DNA of 64,000 nucleotides from Nocardia sp. NRRL S-836 (lineage in GTDB: Bacteria; Actinomycetota; Actinomycetes; Mycobacteriales; Pseudonocardiaceae): positions 92,960 through 156,959 of the forward strand of contig NZ_LGDY01000013.1 of the NCBI RefSeq assembly GCF_001279525.1. Direction: 5' to 3'. Positions 57,584-64,000 of the stretch are shown in pieces. Under the pieces are notes generated by a model that was given only the letters and a program-made list of their open reading frames with translations, did no database searches and was not told the origin of the DNA. Position 1 is the first letter of the stretch; every line of letters starts with the position of its first letter. A program made the position numbers and the translations under genes.

Positions 57584-59185
57584 GTGCCCAGCCCTGTTGA
57601 GCCCACCTCTGCCGAGCTCCCCGCGGAGGACACCGACTCGCTGACCCCGCAGCAGCGCGTCGCTCCGACCTGGACCGAGTCGCTCGCACGCACGCTGAGC
57701 AGACCGTTCGGCGGTCCGCTGGGCGAGCACGCGCAGGTCGGGCGGCACTGGTTCTGGACGGCGCTGCGGGTGGTGCTGCTGTTCGCGGTGCTGACGTTGC
57801 TGCTCGGGTACCTGCAGAAGTCGCCGTGCATCCAGCAGTACGTGGACGACAAGGGGCAGGTGCAGCTCGACTGGCGGGGCAGCAAGCAGTTCACGGCGCT
57901 CTGCTACTCGGACACGGTGCCGCTCTACACGGCGGAACGGCTGGACCAGCGCGGGTCGTTCCCGTACATCACCTCGTGGAAGGACGACGAGGGCAAGCCG
58001 ACCGAGCACGTCCGGTACATGGAGTACCCGGTGGTCACGGGGCTGTTCCAGTGGCTGAACGCGCGGGTGGCGCAGGGGCTCGCGGTGCTGGTGCCGGGGC
58101 TGCCGATGACGGTGATCGTGTACTTCGACGTCACGGCGTTCTGGCTGGCGGTGGCGTGGCTGATCACGGTGTTCTCGGTGGCCAGGATCGCGCGGCGGCG
58201 GATGTGGGACGCGGCGATCGTGGCGGTGTCGCCGCTGGTGATCGTGCACGCGTTCACGAACTTCGACACGATCGCCACGGCGTTCGCGACGGCGGGGCTG
58301 CTGGCGTGGGCGCGGAAGAAGCCGGTGCTGGCCGGGGTGCTGCTCGGGCTCGGCGGGGCGGCGAAGCTGTACCCGTTGTTCCTGCTCGGGCCGTTGTTGC
58401 TGCTCTGCTGGCGTTCTCAACGGCTGAAGGCAGGTCTCACCACCACTGCGTCGGCCATCGGCGCGTGGGCACTCGTCAACGCGCCGATCGCGTTGAACCC
58501 GGCGTCGCATGCGGGCTGGAAGGAGTTCTTCCGGCTCAACACCGAGCGCAACGCCGACCCGGACACGCTCTACAACGTGCTGGTGCAGTGGACCGGGTGG
58601 CAGGGCTTCGACCCCGGCGTCACGCAGGGGCAGGCGCCGACGGTGCTGAACACGGTCAGCATGGTGCTGTTCCTCGCCTGCTGCGCCGGGATCGCGTACG
58701 TGGCGCTGTCGGCGCCGACCCGGCCGCGGCTCGCGCAGCTCAGCTTCCTGGTGGTGGCGGCGTTCCTGCTGACCAACAAGGTGTGGAGCCCGCAGTACTC
58801 GCTGTGGCTGGTGCCGCTGGCGGTGCTCGCGTTGCCGCGGTGGAAGCTGCTGCTGGCGTGGATGACGGTCGACGCGCTCGTGTGGGTGCCGCGGATGTAC
58901 TTCTACCTCGGCACGGAGAACAAGGGGCTGCCGATCGACTGGTTCCTCGGGGCCGTGCTGCTGCGTGACGCCGCCGTCATCGCGTTGTGCGTGATCATCC
59001 TCAGGGAGATCTACCACCCGGAGCGCGACCGCGTGCGGATGGCGGGCGACGACCCGCTGGCCGGTCTGCTGGAGGACGCGCCGGACCGGCAGCTCGTCAC
59101 ACCCGCACGAGGCGAGCCATCGCACCGAATGCGGTCGCGTTCGGATGCAGATGATCACCGGAGTCGAACTCCGGACGCAGTCTGA
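57584..59185 (+). CDS. GT87-family membrane glycosyltransferase (DUF2029)
   Basis: 533 residues, about 10 transmembrane segments. Periplasmic loop with CYSDTVPLYTAERL and EYPVVTGLFQW, later LGGAAKLYPLFLLGP and NKVWSPQYSLWLVPL. These are usual in GT-C enzymes of the GT87 group that use polyprenyl-phosphate mannose, and in the equivalent mycobacterial gene (Rv0051). Likely transfers a mannose-like sugar to an envelope glycolipid or protein. TAACAT 7 nt before the GTG. Overlaps the convergent SGNH gene by 89 nt. Confidence 0.88.
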   Translation: MPSPVEPTSAELPAEDTDSLTPQQRVAPTWTESLARTLSRPFGGPLGEHAQVGRHWFWTALRVVLLFAVLTLLLGYLQKSPCIQQYVDDKGQVQLDWRGSKQFTALCYSDTVPLYTAERLDQRGSFPYITSWKDDEGKPTEHVRYMEYPVVTGLFQWLNARVAQGLAVLVPGLPMTVIVYFDVTAFWLAVAWLITVFSVARIARRRMWDAAIVAVSPLVIVHAFTNFDTIATAFATAGLLAWARKKPVLAGVLLGLGGAAKLYPLFLLGPLLLLCWRSQRLKAGLTTTASAIGAWALVNAPIALNPASHAGWKEFFRLNTERNADPDTLYNVLVQWTGWQGFDPGVTQGQAPTVLNTVSMVLFLACCAGIAYVALSAPTRPRLAQLSFLVVAAFLLTNKVWSPQYSLWLVPLAVLALPRWKLLLAWMTVDALVWVPRMYFYLGTENKGLPIDWFLGAVLLRDAAVIALCVIILREIYHPERDRVRMAGDDPLAGLLEDAPDRQLVTPARGEPSHRMRSRSDADDHRSRTPDAV

Positions 59186-60104
59186 GCGGGTCGGCCGGGT
59201 CGCGCAGCGCGGCGTCGAAGTCGATCGCGCCGGGGACGTTGGCGCGGATCCACGCGTTGGTCGCGAGGCGTTGCTGCTCGCGTTCCTCGGTCCAGTTCGC
59301 CCAGCCGCGCCACGGCGTGATGGTGCCGACGACGACGGACACGCCCTCGTTGCGGCACCGCAGCTGCACCGTGCGGATGCCGGCGATGACGTTCTCCGCG
59401 CTGAGGCCGTGCTGGATGTCGTTGATGCCGGCCAGCAGCACGACCTTGCGCACCTCGTCGCTGTAGAGCACGTCGCGGTAGAGGCGGGTGATCATCGGTG
59501 CGTCGCCGGCGAGCAGGCTGTTGCCGCTGACGCCCGCGTTCAGCACGGCGTAGTCGGTCTGCACCATGGACGGCCACGTGCCGGCGGAGTTCCCCTCGGT
59601 GATCGAGTCACCGAACATCACGACCGCGCCCGGTGCGGTGAACCCGGCGACCTCCACGGCCGAGACGAGGCAGACGTGGTCGCGTGCGGAGGTGATGGTG
59701 CGCAGTGCGCGCGCTTGGCACGGCGTGCCCTCGGGCGTGTGCGTGGTGATTTCCAACGTCTGGGTGACGACCAGCTGCACGGGGTCGCTGTAGACCTCGG
59801 ACCGCGCCTTGAGCAGCACGCCGCGCGAGCCGCGGAACGAGAGCTCGCGGCTTTCCCCGTTCGCGGCGACCGCGACCCGCTCGATCCTGACCGGTTTGAT
59901 GCCCATGAGGTTCGACAGCCGCACCCGGACCGCCGTGCCGCCCGCCGTGAGGTCGACGGTCGTGCGCACGACCTGGTCCGGCGTCGCCGCCGACAGGGTC
60001 GGCACCGCCTGCCACACCGGCAGCCAGCGCACCGGCGCGCCCCGGTCGTGCACGCCGGAGGCACCGCAGGCCAGCAGCAGCGCCAGCACGATGATCAGCC
60101 TCAC
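59097..60104 (-). CDS. SGNH/GDSL-family lipoprotein hydrolase
   Basis: 335 residues. Lipoprotein signal LIIVLALLLACGASG, lipobox LLAC. SGNH blocks: GDSITEGN (Ser), NAGVSGN (Gly), GINDIQ (Asn) and DHLHPN (Asp/His). N-terminal beta-sandwich of ~150 residues precedes the hydrolase domain. Likely an outward-facing esterase anchored to the membrane. Convergent with the GT87 gene. Confidence 0.88.
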   Translation of the reverse strand: MRLIIVLALLLACGASGVHDRGAPVRWLPVWQAVPTLSAATPDQVVRTTVDLTAGGTAVRVRLSNLMGIKPVRIERVAVAANGESRELSFRGSRGVLLKARSEVYSDPVQLVVTQTLEITTHTPEGTPCQARALRTITSARDHVCLVSAVEVAGFTAPGAVVMFGDSITEGNSAGTWPSMVQTDYAVLNAGVSGNSLLAGDAPMITRLYRDVLYSDEVRKVVLLAGINDIQHGLSAENVIAGIRTVQLRCRNEGVSVVVGTITPWRGWANWTEEREQQRLATNAWIRANVPGAIDFDAALRDPADPLRLRPEFDSGDHLHPNATAFGAMARLVRV

Positions 60105-60123
60105 CCGTGCAGTCTGCGGCGGG

Positions 60124-61545
60124 TCAGTGCTCGGCTGCCACCGCTCCGCGCAGGAACCCCCGGTCGCCTGAGTGGTCGTCCTCGGTCACGTCGCGGGCCT
60201 TGAGGAACACCACGAACAACGCCACCAGCAGCGCGGCCCGGCCCCACACGCCGATCATCACGGCCTGCGCGGAGAAGCTGTCGTAGATCCCGGCCGGCTG
60301 CCCGAACTCGATCGCCCAGAACCAGCGGAAGATCCCGATCCCCATCGCGAGGTCGACGGCGAAGTAGGCGAAGGCCCAGGTCAGCGGGATGCGCATGAGC
60401 ACGAGGAACGGCACCAGCCACAGCGTGTACTGCGGCGAGTGGACCTTGTGCAGCAGCATGAACCCGCACAGCATCGCGGCGGACACCGCGACCCACGGGT
60501 AGCTGCCCTCGCGGCGGAACCGCAGCCAGCCGTACCCGGCCGCGACGGCGAACGAGACGAGCATCAGGATCGGTGAGATCACGCCGACCAGCGACTGCAT
60601 CGCGTCGTCGCCGATGAACGGGCGCAGGCCCCAGTACCAGATCGAGTTCGTCGTGATGTCGACCCGGCGCTGCCCCTGGAACTCGAACGACGCCAGCCAG
60701 CCGTCGTAGCCCGCGATCGCGAACGGCACGTTGACCAGCACGACCGTGACGATCGAGGCCAGGGCGACCTTCACCGCACCGGCGACGTCAACCTTCTTGC
60801 CCGCGCGCAGGACCCGGTCCGGCAGCTCCCGCCCGCGCCAGCCACCGGTGGCGACGAAGAGCATCAACGGCAGCACGAAGACCGCCGGGTAGACCTTGAA
60901 CGCGAACCCGAGGCCGAGCAGCACGGACGCGACCGTGGCTCGTTCGACCAATGGCCGGTTCCAGCGGTGCACCACGTAGACGGCGGCGACCGAGCACAGC
61001 ACGACCGGCAGGTCCCAGTTGTGGAACGCGTACAGCACGAGCGGTGGCCCGATCGCCCACAGCAGGGCCCGCCAGCGGGCGAGCTTGCCCAGCAGGTAGC
61101 CGGTGAGCAGGCCGAACGGCGCCATCAGCAGCGACGAGTAGAGCAGGTACTCCGCGTCGTTGTGCGCGAAGATCGCACCGGCCCAGATCAGCAGCCCGCT
61201 GAGCACCGGGTACTCGACCGAGCCGCCGACCAGGATGCCCTGGTCGTTGATGCCGCCGTCGACGTAGGGGAAGACGTGCCGGTCGATGTCGCGCCCGATC
61301 CAGAGGTGCTGGATGTCGGAGTAGCAGACCTCTTCCTTGTTGCGCTCGTCGTAGTCGGGCTGCGTGCGGCCCCACTGGTCGAACGCGGGACCGGTGCAGC
61401 GGTCCTTGTTGGCGAAGCCCAGCAGCAGCGTGAGCCCGCACAGCAGCACGAGGACGGCCAGCGCGACCCTGCCGAAGCGGTGCGCGGAGCCCCCGGCACC
61501 GCCTCGCTCGGGTGTCACGCCCACCACCTCGTGCACGCTGTTCAC
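60124..61545 (-). CDS. GT87-like membrane glycosyltransferase 2
   Basis: 473 residues from the GTG at 61545. About 10 transmembrane segments. N-terminal loop [20 protein letters not shown] and [29 protein letters not shown] and [12 protein letters not shown] closely mirror the GT87 gene at 57584, so the two are paralogues. GTGA overlap with the upstream nfo gene. Probably a mannosyltransferase-like enzyme of the envelope. Confidence 0.86.
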   Translation of the reverse strand: MNSVHEVVGVTPERGGAGGSAHRFGRVALAVLVLLCGLTLLLGFANKDRCTGPAFDQWGRTQPDYDERNKEEVCYSDIQHLWIGRDIDRHVFPYVDGGINDQGILVGGSVEYPVLSGLLIWAGAIFAHNDAEYLLYSSLLMAPFGLLTGYLLGKLARWRALLWAIGPPLVLYAFHNWDLPVVLCSVAAVYVVHRWNRPLVERATVASVLLGLGFAFKVYPAVFVLPLMLFVATGGWRGRELPDRVLRAGKKVDVAGAVKVALASIVTVVLVNVPFAIAGYDGWLASFEFQGQRRVDITTNSIWYWGLRPFIGDDAMQSLVGVISPILMLVSFAVAAGYGWLRFRREGSYPWVAVSAAMLCGFMLLHKVHSPQYTLWLVPFLVLMRIPLTWAFAYFAVDLAMGIGIFRWFWAIEFGQPAGIYDSFSAQAVMIGVWGRAALLVALFVVFLKARDVTEDDHSGDRGFLRGAVAAEH

Positions 61546-62312
61546 CGGCCGGCGCGGTCGCGCAGGAACGCGATGTCGTCGGCCTGGCCCTCGTCGGGTG
61601 TCTCCACCACGACGGGGCATCCGGCGCCGGCGACCACGGCCACCAGCTGGTCTGCGTCGATGGTGCCAGTCTTGATGTTGTCGTGCCGATCGCGCGCGGA
61701 ACCGAACTCGTCGCGCGAGCTGTTGAGGTGCACGAGGTCGATCCTGCCGGTGATCGCCCTGACCCGGTCGACGATGCCGACGAGGTCCTCACCCGCGGCG
61801 AAGGCGTGGCAGGTGTCCAGGCAGAAGCCCGCACCGAACTCGCCGACGGCGTCCCAGAGGCGCTTGAGGTTGTCGAACGAGCGGGCCATGGCGTTGTCGC
61901 CGCCGGCGGTGTTCTCGATCAGGACGGGAACGGGGAAACCGCCCTCCGCGACCTGCCGCTCGAAGAACTTGCGCCAGTTCGCGAAGCCCTCCGCCGGGTC
62001 CTCGCCCTTCGTGACGTGCCCGCCGTGCACGATCAGGCCCCTCGCGCCCACCGCGGCGGCGGCTTCCGCGTGCTGGACCACGTTCTTCCTGGACGGAATC
62101 CGGATCTTGTTGTTCAGCGACGCGACGTTGATCAGGTAGGGGGCGTGCACGAACACCTCGAGGTCGGCGGCGAGCAACGCCTCCGTCTGCGGGTGCGGTT
62201 TCGGCTTCTTCCACCCCTGCGGGTCGGACAGGAAGAACTGGACGACCTCGGCACCGCGTTCGGCCGCGGCGCCGACCGGGTCGTCGTCGCGGACATGTGC
62301 CCCGATGCGCAT
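61542..62312 (-). CDS. nfo: Endonuclease IV (AP endonuclease)
   Basis: 256 residues from the ATG at 62312 (an upstream GTG at 62345 is possible). TIM barrel with three metal sites: [62 protein letters not shown]. It cuts DNA at abasic sites in base-excision repair. Coupled by GTGA to the GT87-like gene, a pairing without obvious logic. Confidence 0.93.
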   Translation of the reverse strand: MRIGAHVRDDDPVGAAAERGAEVVQFFLSDPQGWKKPKPHPQTEALLAADLEVFVHAPYLINVASLNNKIRIPSRKNVVQHAEAAAAVGARGLIVHGGHVTKGEDPAEGFANWRKFFERQVAEGGFPVPVLIENTAGGDNAMARSFDNLKRLWDAVGEFGAGFCLDTCHAFAAGEDLVGIVDRVRAITGRIDLVHLNSSRDEFGSARDRHDNIKTGTIDADQLVAVVAGAGCPVVVETPDEGQADDIAFLRDRAGR

Positions 62313-62455
62313 GAGCAGGAGGGTAGTCGGCGTCCGCAACGCCACCGCAGCCGCCGCCGATAGGAGTAATTGCGAAAACCGGGGATGGTTTACGTCACCA
62401 CCAGGACCTACGGTCGTTACTTGAGAGTAGGTAGCGAGGTGAGACAGGGGTGCAC

Positions 62456-63397
62456 ATGCGACTGCTGAGCGTCATCACCGCGACGCTGCTGGCGCTGGCC
62501 TCCGCTTCGGTGGGCCTGGTTCCGGCAACGGCGGCGGAACCCATCGTCGTGGGCAGCTGCGCGACAACGGTGCAGGGCACGCCCGGCCAGCCCATCTCGC
62601 TGAGCCCGAACGCGGTGCTGCAACCGGTGACCGACCTCATCCGCGCGGTGCCGGTGCTCGGCCCGCCGCTCGCCCAGCCGTTCAAGGACACGTTCGCGCA
62701 GCTCAAGCCCATGCCGATCGGCGTGGTCCAGCTCGGCACGACGACCATCAGCGGCGCTGCGATCGCGAACACCGTGATCGGCGAGCTGCAGAAGATCCCG
62801 CTGCTCGGACCGATCCTCGGCACGCTGACAGCGTCCGTGCGCTCGACGCTGACGCAGGGCTGCGGCATCGTCGTGACCGGTGTGAACGCCGTCGCCGCGC
62901 CGGTCCAGGACGGCAGCAAGGCCGTCGCCGACGGCTCCCAGAAGCTCACCCCGCAGCTGCCCGGCCAGCCGAAGCCGCCGGCCCAGCAGCCCCAGCCGCA
63001 GCCCGGCACGAACCCCGGCACGCAGCCGGGCGTGAACCCCGGCACGAACCCCGGCTCCGGCTCCCCGGCGGGCACGCCGATCAACCGCGACTTCTCGCTG
63101 TACTCGCTCGGCACGAACTTCGGCCGCGTGCCGCTGTTCAGCTACGGCTCGCTGCCGTTCGCGATGCCCGGCCTCTACTCGCCGTCGCCCGGCGTGCGCT
63201 ACGGCTCGCAGGTGCCCCGCGCGTCCAGCGGCAACGGCCTGGACGAGGCGGTGCAGACCGCCGGCCGCGCGACCGCGCTGCCCAGGACGTCCGGCCCCGG
63301 CGGTGTCGGCCTGCCGGTGCTGGTGGCGGTGCTGCTGCTGGCCTGCGTGACGGGCGCGCTGGTGCGGACCTGGGTGCTCCGCCGCACCCCTGCGTAG
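62456..63397 (+). CDS. Secreted or membrane-anchored Pro-rich envelope protein
   Basis: 313 residues (a GTG at 62450 adds two). Signal peptide [20 protein letters not shown]. The mature part has a hydrophobic region with [20 protein letters not shown], a Pro/Gln/Gly repeat zone ([18 protein letters not shown]), and a C-terminal transmembrane segment [20 protein letters not shown] with a basic end. Two Cys (GSCATT, QGCGIV). Possibly a cell-wall-linked surface protein. Adjacent to rpsF; unknown function. Confidence 0.68.
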   Translation: MRLLSVITATLLALASASVGLVPATAAEPIVVGSCATTVQGTPGQPISLSPNAVLQPVTDLIRAVPVLGPPLAQPFKDTFAQLKPMPIGVVQLGTTTISGAAIANTVIGELQKIPLLGPILGTLTASVRSTLTQGCGIVVTGVNAVAAPVQDGSKAVADGSQKLTPQLPGQPKPPAQQPQPQPGTNPGTQPGVNPGTNPGSGSPAGTPINRDFSLYSLGTNFGRVPLFSYGSLPFAMPGLYSPSPGVRYGSQVPRASSGNGLDEAVQTAGRATALPRTSGPGGVGLPVLVAVLLLACVTGALVRTWVLRRTPA

Positions 63398-63444
63398 TCG
63401 CCGGACGCGCTCTGTTAACATTCTCCAGTTGCTGACGCGACGAC

Positions 63445-63486
63445 CCTCCTGCCACGGAAAGCCCGTGGCCGCGAGTCCACAGGAGG
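63445..63486 (+). promoter_or_regulatory. Structured rpsF leader that can mask the Shine-Dalgarno
   Basis: CCTCCTG (63445-63451) can pair with CAGGAGG (63480-63486), which holds the rpsF ribosome-binding site. Between them CCACGG/CCGTGG (63452-63468) forms an inner hairpin. S6:S18-binding leaders near rpsF are known in many bacteria; here the pairing is seen directly, the protein binding is inferred. Confidence 0.55.
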
Positions 63487-63498
63487 TGAGTGGTCCTC

Positions 63499-63873
63499 AT
63501 GCGTCATTACGAAGTGATGGTCATCCTCGACCCCAGTCTCGACGAGCGCACGGTTGCGCCGTCTCTCGACACGTTCCTCAACGTCATCCGCACCACGGGC
63601 GGCAACGTTGAGAAGGTCGAGGTGTGGGGCAAGCGCCGGTTGAGCTTCGAGATCAACAAGAACACCGAGGGTATCTACGCGGTGCTCGACCTGACCTCGA
63701 CTCCGGACGCGGTGAAGGAACTGGACCGCCAGCTGGGTCTGCAGGAGACGGTGCTCCGGACGAAGGTCCTGCGCCGCGAGCCCGCCAAGGCCGCCAAGTT
63801 GGCCGCCAAGGCCGCGGCCAAGGCGGACGCCAAGTCGGTCAAGTCGGCGGCCAGGGCCGCCGCCAGGGCCTGA
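63499..63873 (+). CDS. rpsF: 30S ribosomal protein S6
   Basis: 124 residues. [19 protein letters not shown] is the family N-terminus, followed by [20 protein letters not shown] and [16 protein letters not shown]. It binds S18 in the platform of the small subunit. The usual ~96 residues are followed by a ~28-residue Ala/Lys-rich tail ([20 protein letters not shown] and on). The ATG at 63499 is used; a GTG at 63490 is too close to the AGGAGG. Head of the rpsF-ssb operon. Confidence 0.97.
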   Translation: MRHYEVMVILDPSLDERTVAPSLDTFLNVIRTTGGNVEKVEVWGKRRLSFEINKNTEGIYAVLDLTSTPDAVKELDRQLGLQETVLRTKVLRREPAKAAKLAAKAAAKADAKSVKSAARAAARA

Positions 63874-63902
63874 CGAACCTCGATTAGGGGAGCTCCCAAG
63901 AC

Positions 63903-64000
63903 ATGGCTGGTGAGACGACGATCACGGTGGTCGGGAACCTGACTGCCGACCCCGAACTGCGCTTCACCCAGAGCGGTGCCGCGGTGGCGTCCTTCACGGT
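63903..64000 (+). CDS. ssb: Single-stranded DNA-binding protein (partial)
   Basis: First 32-33 codons only: [20 protein letters not shown] then [13 protein letters not shown], the standard SSB OB-fold N-terminus. Starts 29 nt after rpsF, with GGGGAG upstream. The gene continues beyond the window, where rpsR and rplI are expected. Confidence 0.96.
   Translation, partial: MAGETTITVVGNLTADPELRFTQSGAAVASFT

Noticed and set aside
57353..59158. 601-codon minus-strand frame opposite the GT87 gene
   Set aside because: Extremely Arg/His/Gln-rich shadow; no RBS or motif.
1..64000. CRISPR arrays, insertion sequences, prophage genes, tRNA genes
   Set aside because: No regularly spaced direct repeats, transposase or integrase motifs, or tRNA-like cloverleafs noticed on either strand; a scan with tRNAscan or an IS database would settle it.

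Overview
The window is high-G+C actinobacterial chromosome, most likely from the Pseudonocardiales (Lentzea/Saccharothrix/Actinosynnema-like; this is a judgement from gene content and style, not from a search). Evidence for this: dense genes with many GTG starts, frequent ATGA/GTGA stop-start overlaps, TANNNT boxes 6-8 nt before start codons (leaderless transcription), and a right arm (about 46.9-64 kb) that keeps the gene order known from mycobacteria: ino1, padR, a DUF5318 gene, ponA, a GT87 membrane glycosyltransferase, rpsF, ssb. I recognised no tRNA, rRNA, CRISPR array, insertion sequence or prophage.

Layout. 0-5.6 kb: the tail of an amino-acid ABC ATPase, a beta-helix-like membrane protein, a shrunken GH38 mannosidase relative and a ROK sugar kinase whose 3' end is repeated downstream. 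6-12 kb: PxpA (5-oxoproline metabolism), a GntR/FCD regulator, a DUF3311 plus sodium:solute symporter pair, a secreted pyroglutamyl-peptidase relative and a septum-formation-like lipoprotein. 12-15.3 kb: GTP-dependent PEP carboxykinase and a DxDxDG-repeat protein. 15.4-19.1 kb: two dynamin-like GTPases with a GrpE-like gene between them, all translationally coupled. 19-31 kb: several small regulatory modules (YtrA-type GntR with a membrane protein, a NarL-type two-component pair, TetR-PPOX-SDR, LysR with darcynin, an ABC exporter with two near-identical ATPases) and a mycosin-type protease. 31-36.8 kb: TrmB, a nitric oxide synthase oxygenase, an orphan histidine kinase, two tiny ORFs and an amidohydrolase preceded by a CRP-type site. 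36.8-46.9 kb: SDR and MFS genes, a DUF3455 protein, two tandem PhoX (DUF839) phosphatases with PHO-box-like repeats, HAD and SDR enzymes. 46.9-64 kb: the conserved ino1-to-ssb arm, interrupted between ponA and the GT87 gene by a lower-G+C cassette (52.1-57.5 kb).

How genes work together. The best-supported functional groups are the dynamin/GrpE operon (membrane remodelling or repair), the phosphate-scavenging PhoX pair, the TetR operon with its palindromic operator, and the cell-envelope arm (inositol synthesis, PBP1A, GT87 enzymes). The cassette at 52.6-57.5 kb encodes a small four-cysteine secreted protein, a 1306-residue secreted protein combining a lysozyme-like domain, a golvesin-like domain and an SGNH hydrolase, and a small membrane protein. 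It is the most novel-looking unit here. Other notable signals are the altered heme-ligand motif in the NOS protein, a Cys-to-Ser change at the expected nucleophile of the pyroglutamyl-peptidase relative, a possible structured leader that masks the rpsF ribosome-binding site, and eight convergent gene pairs with overlapping 3' ends.
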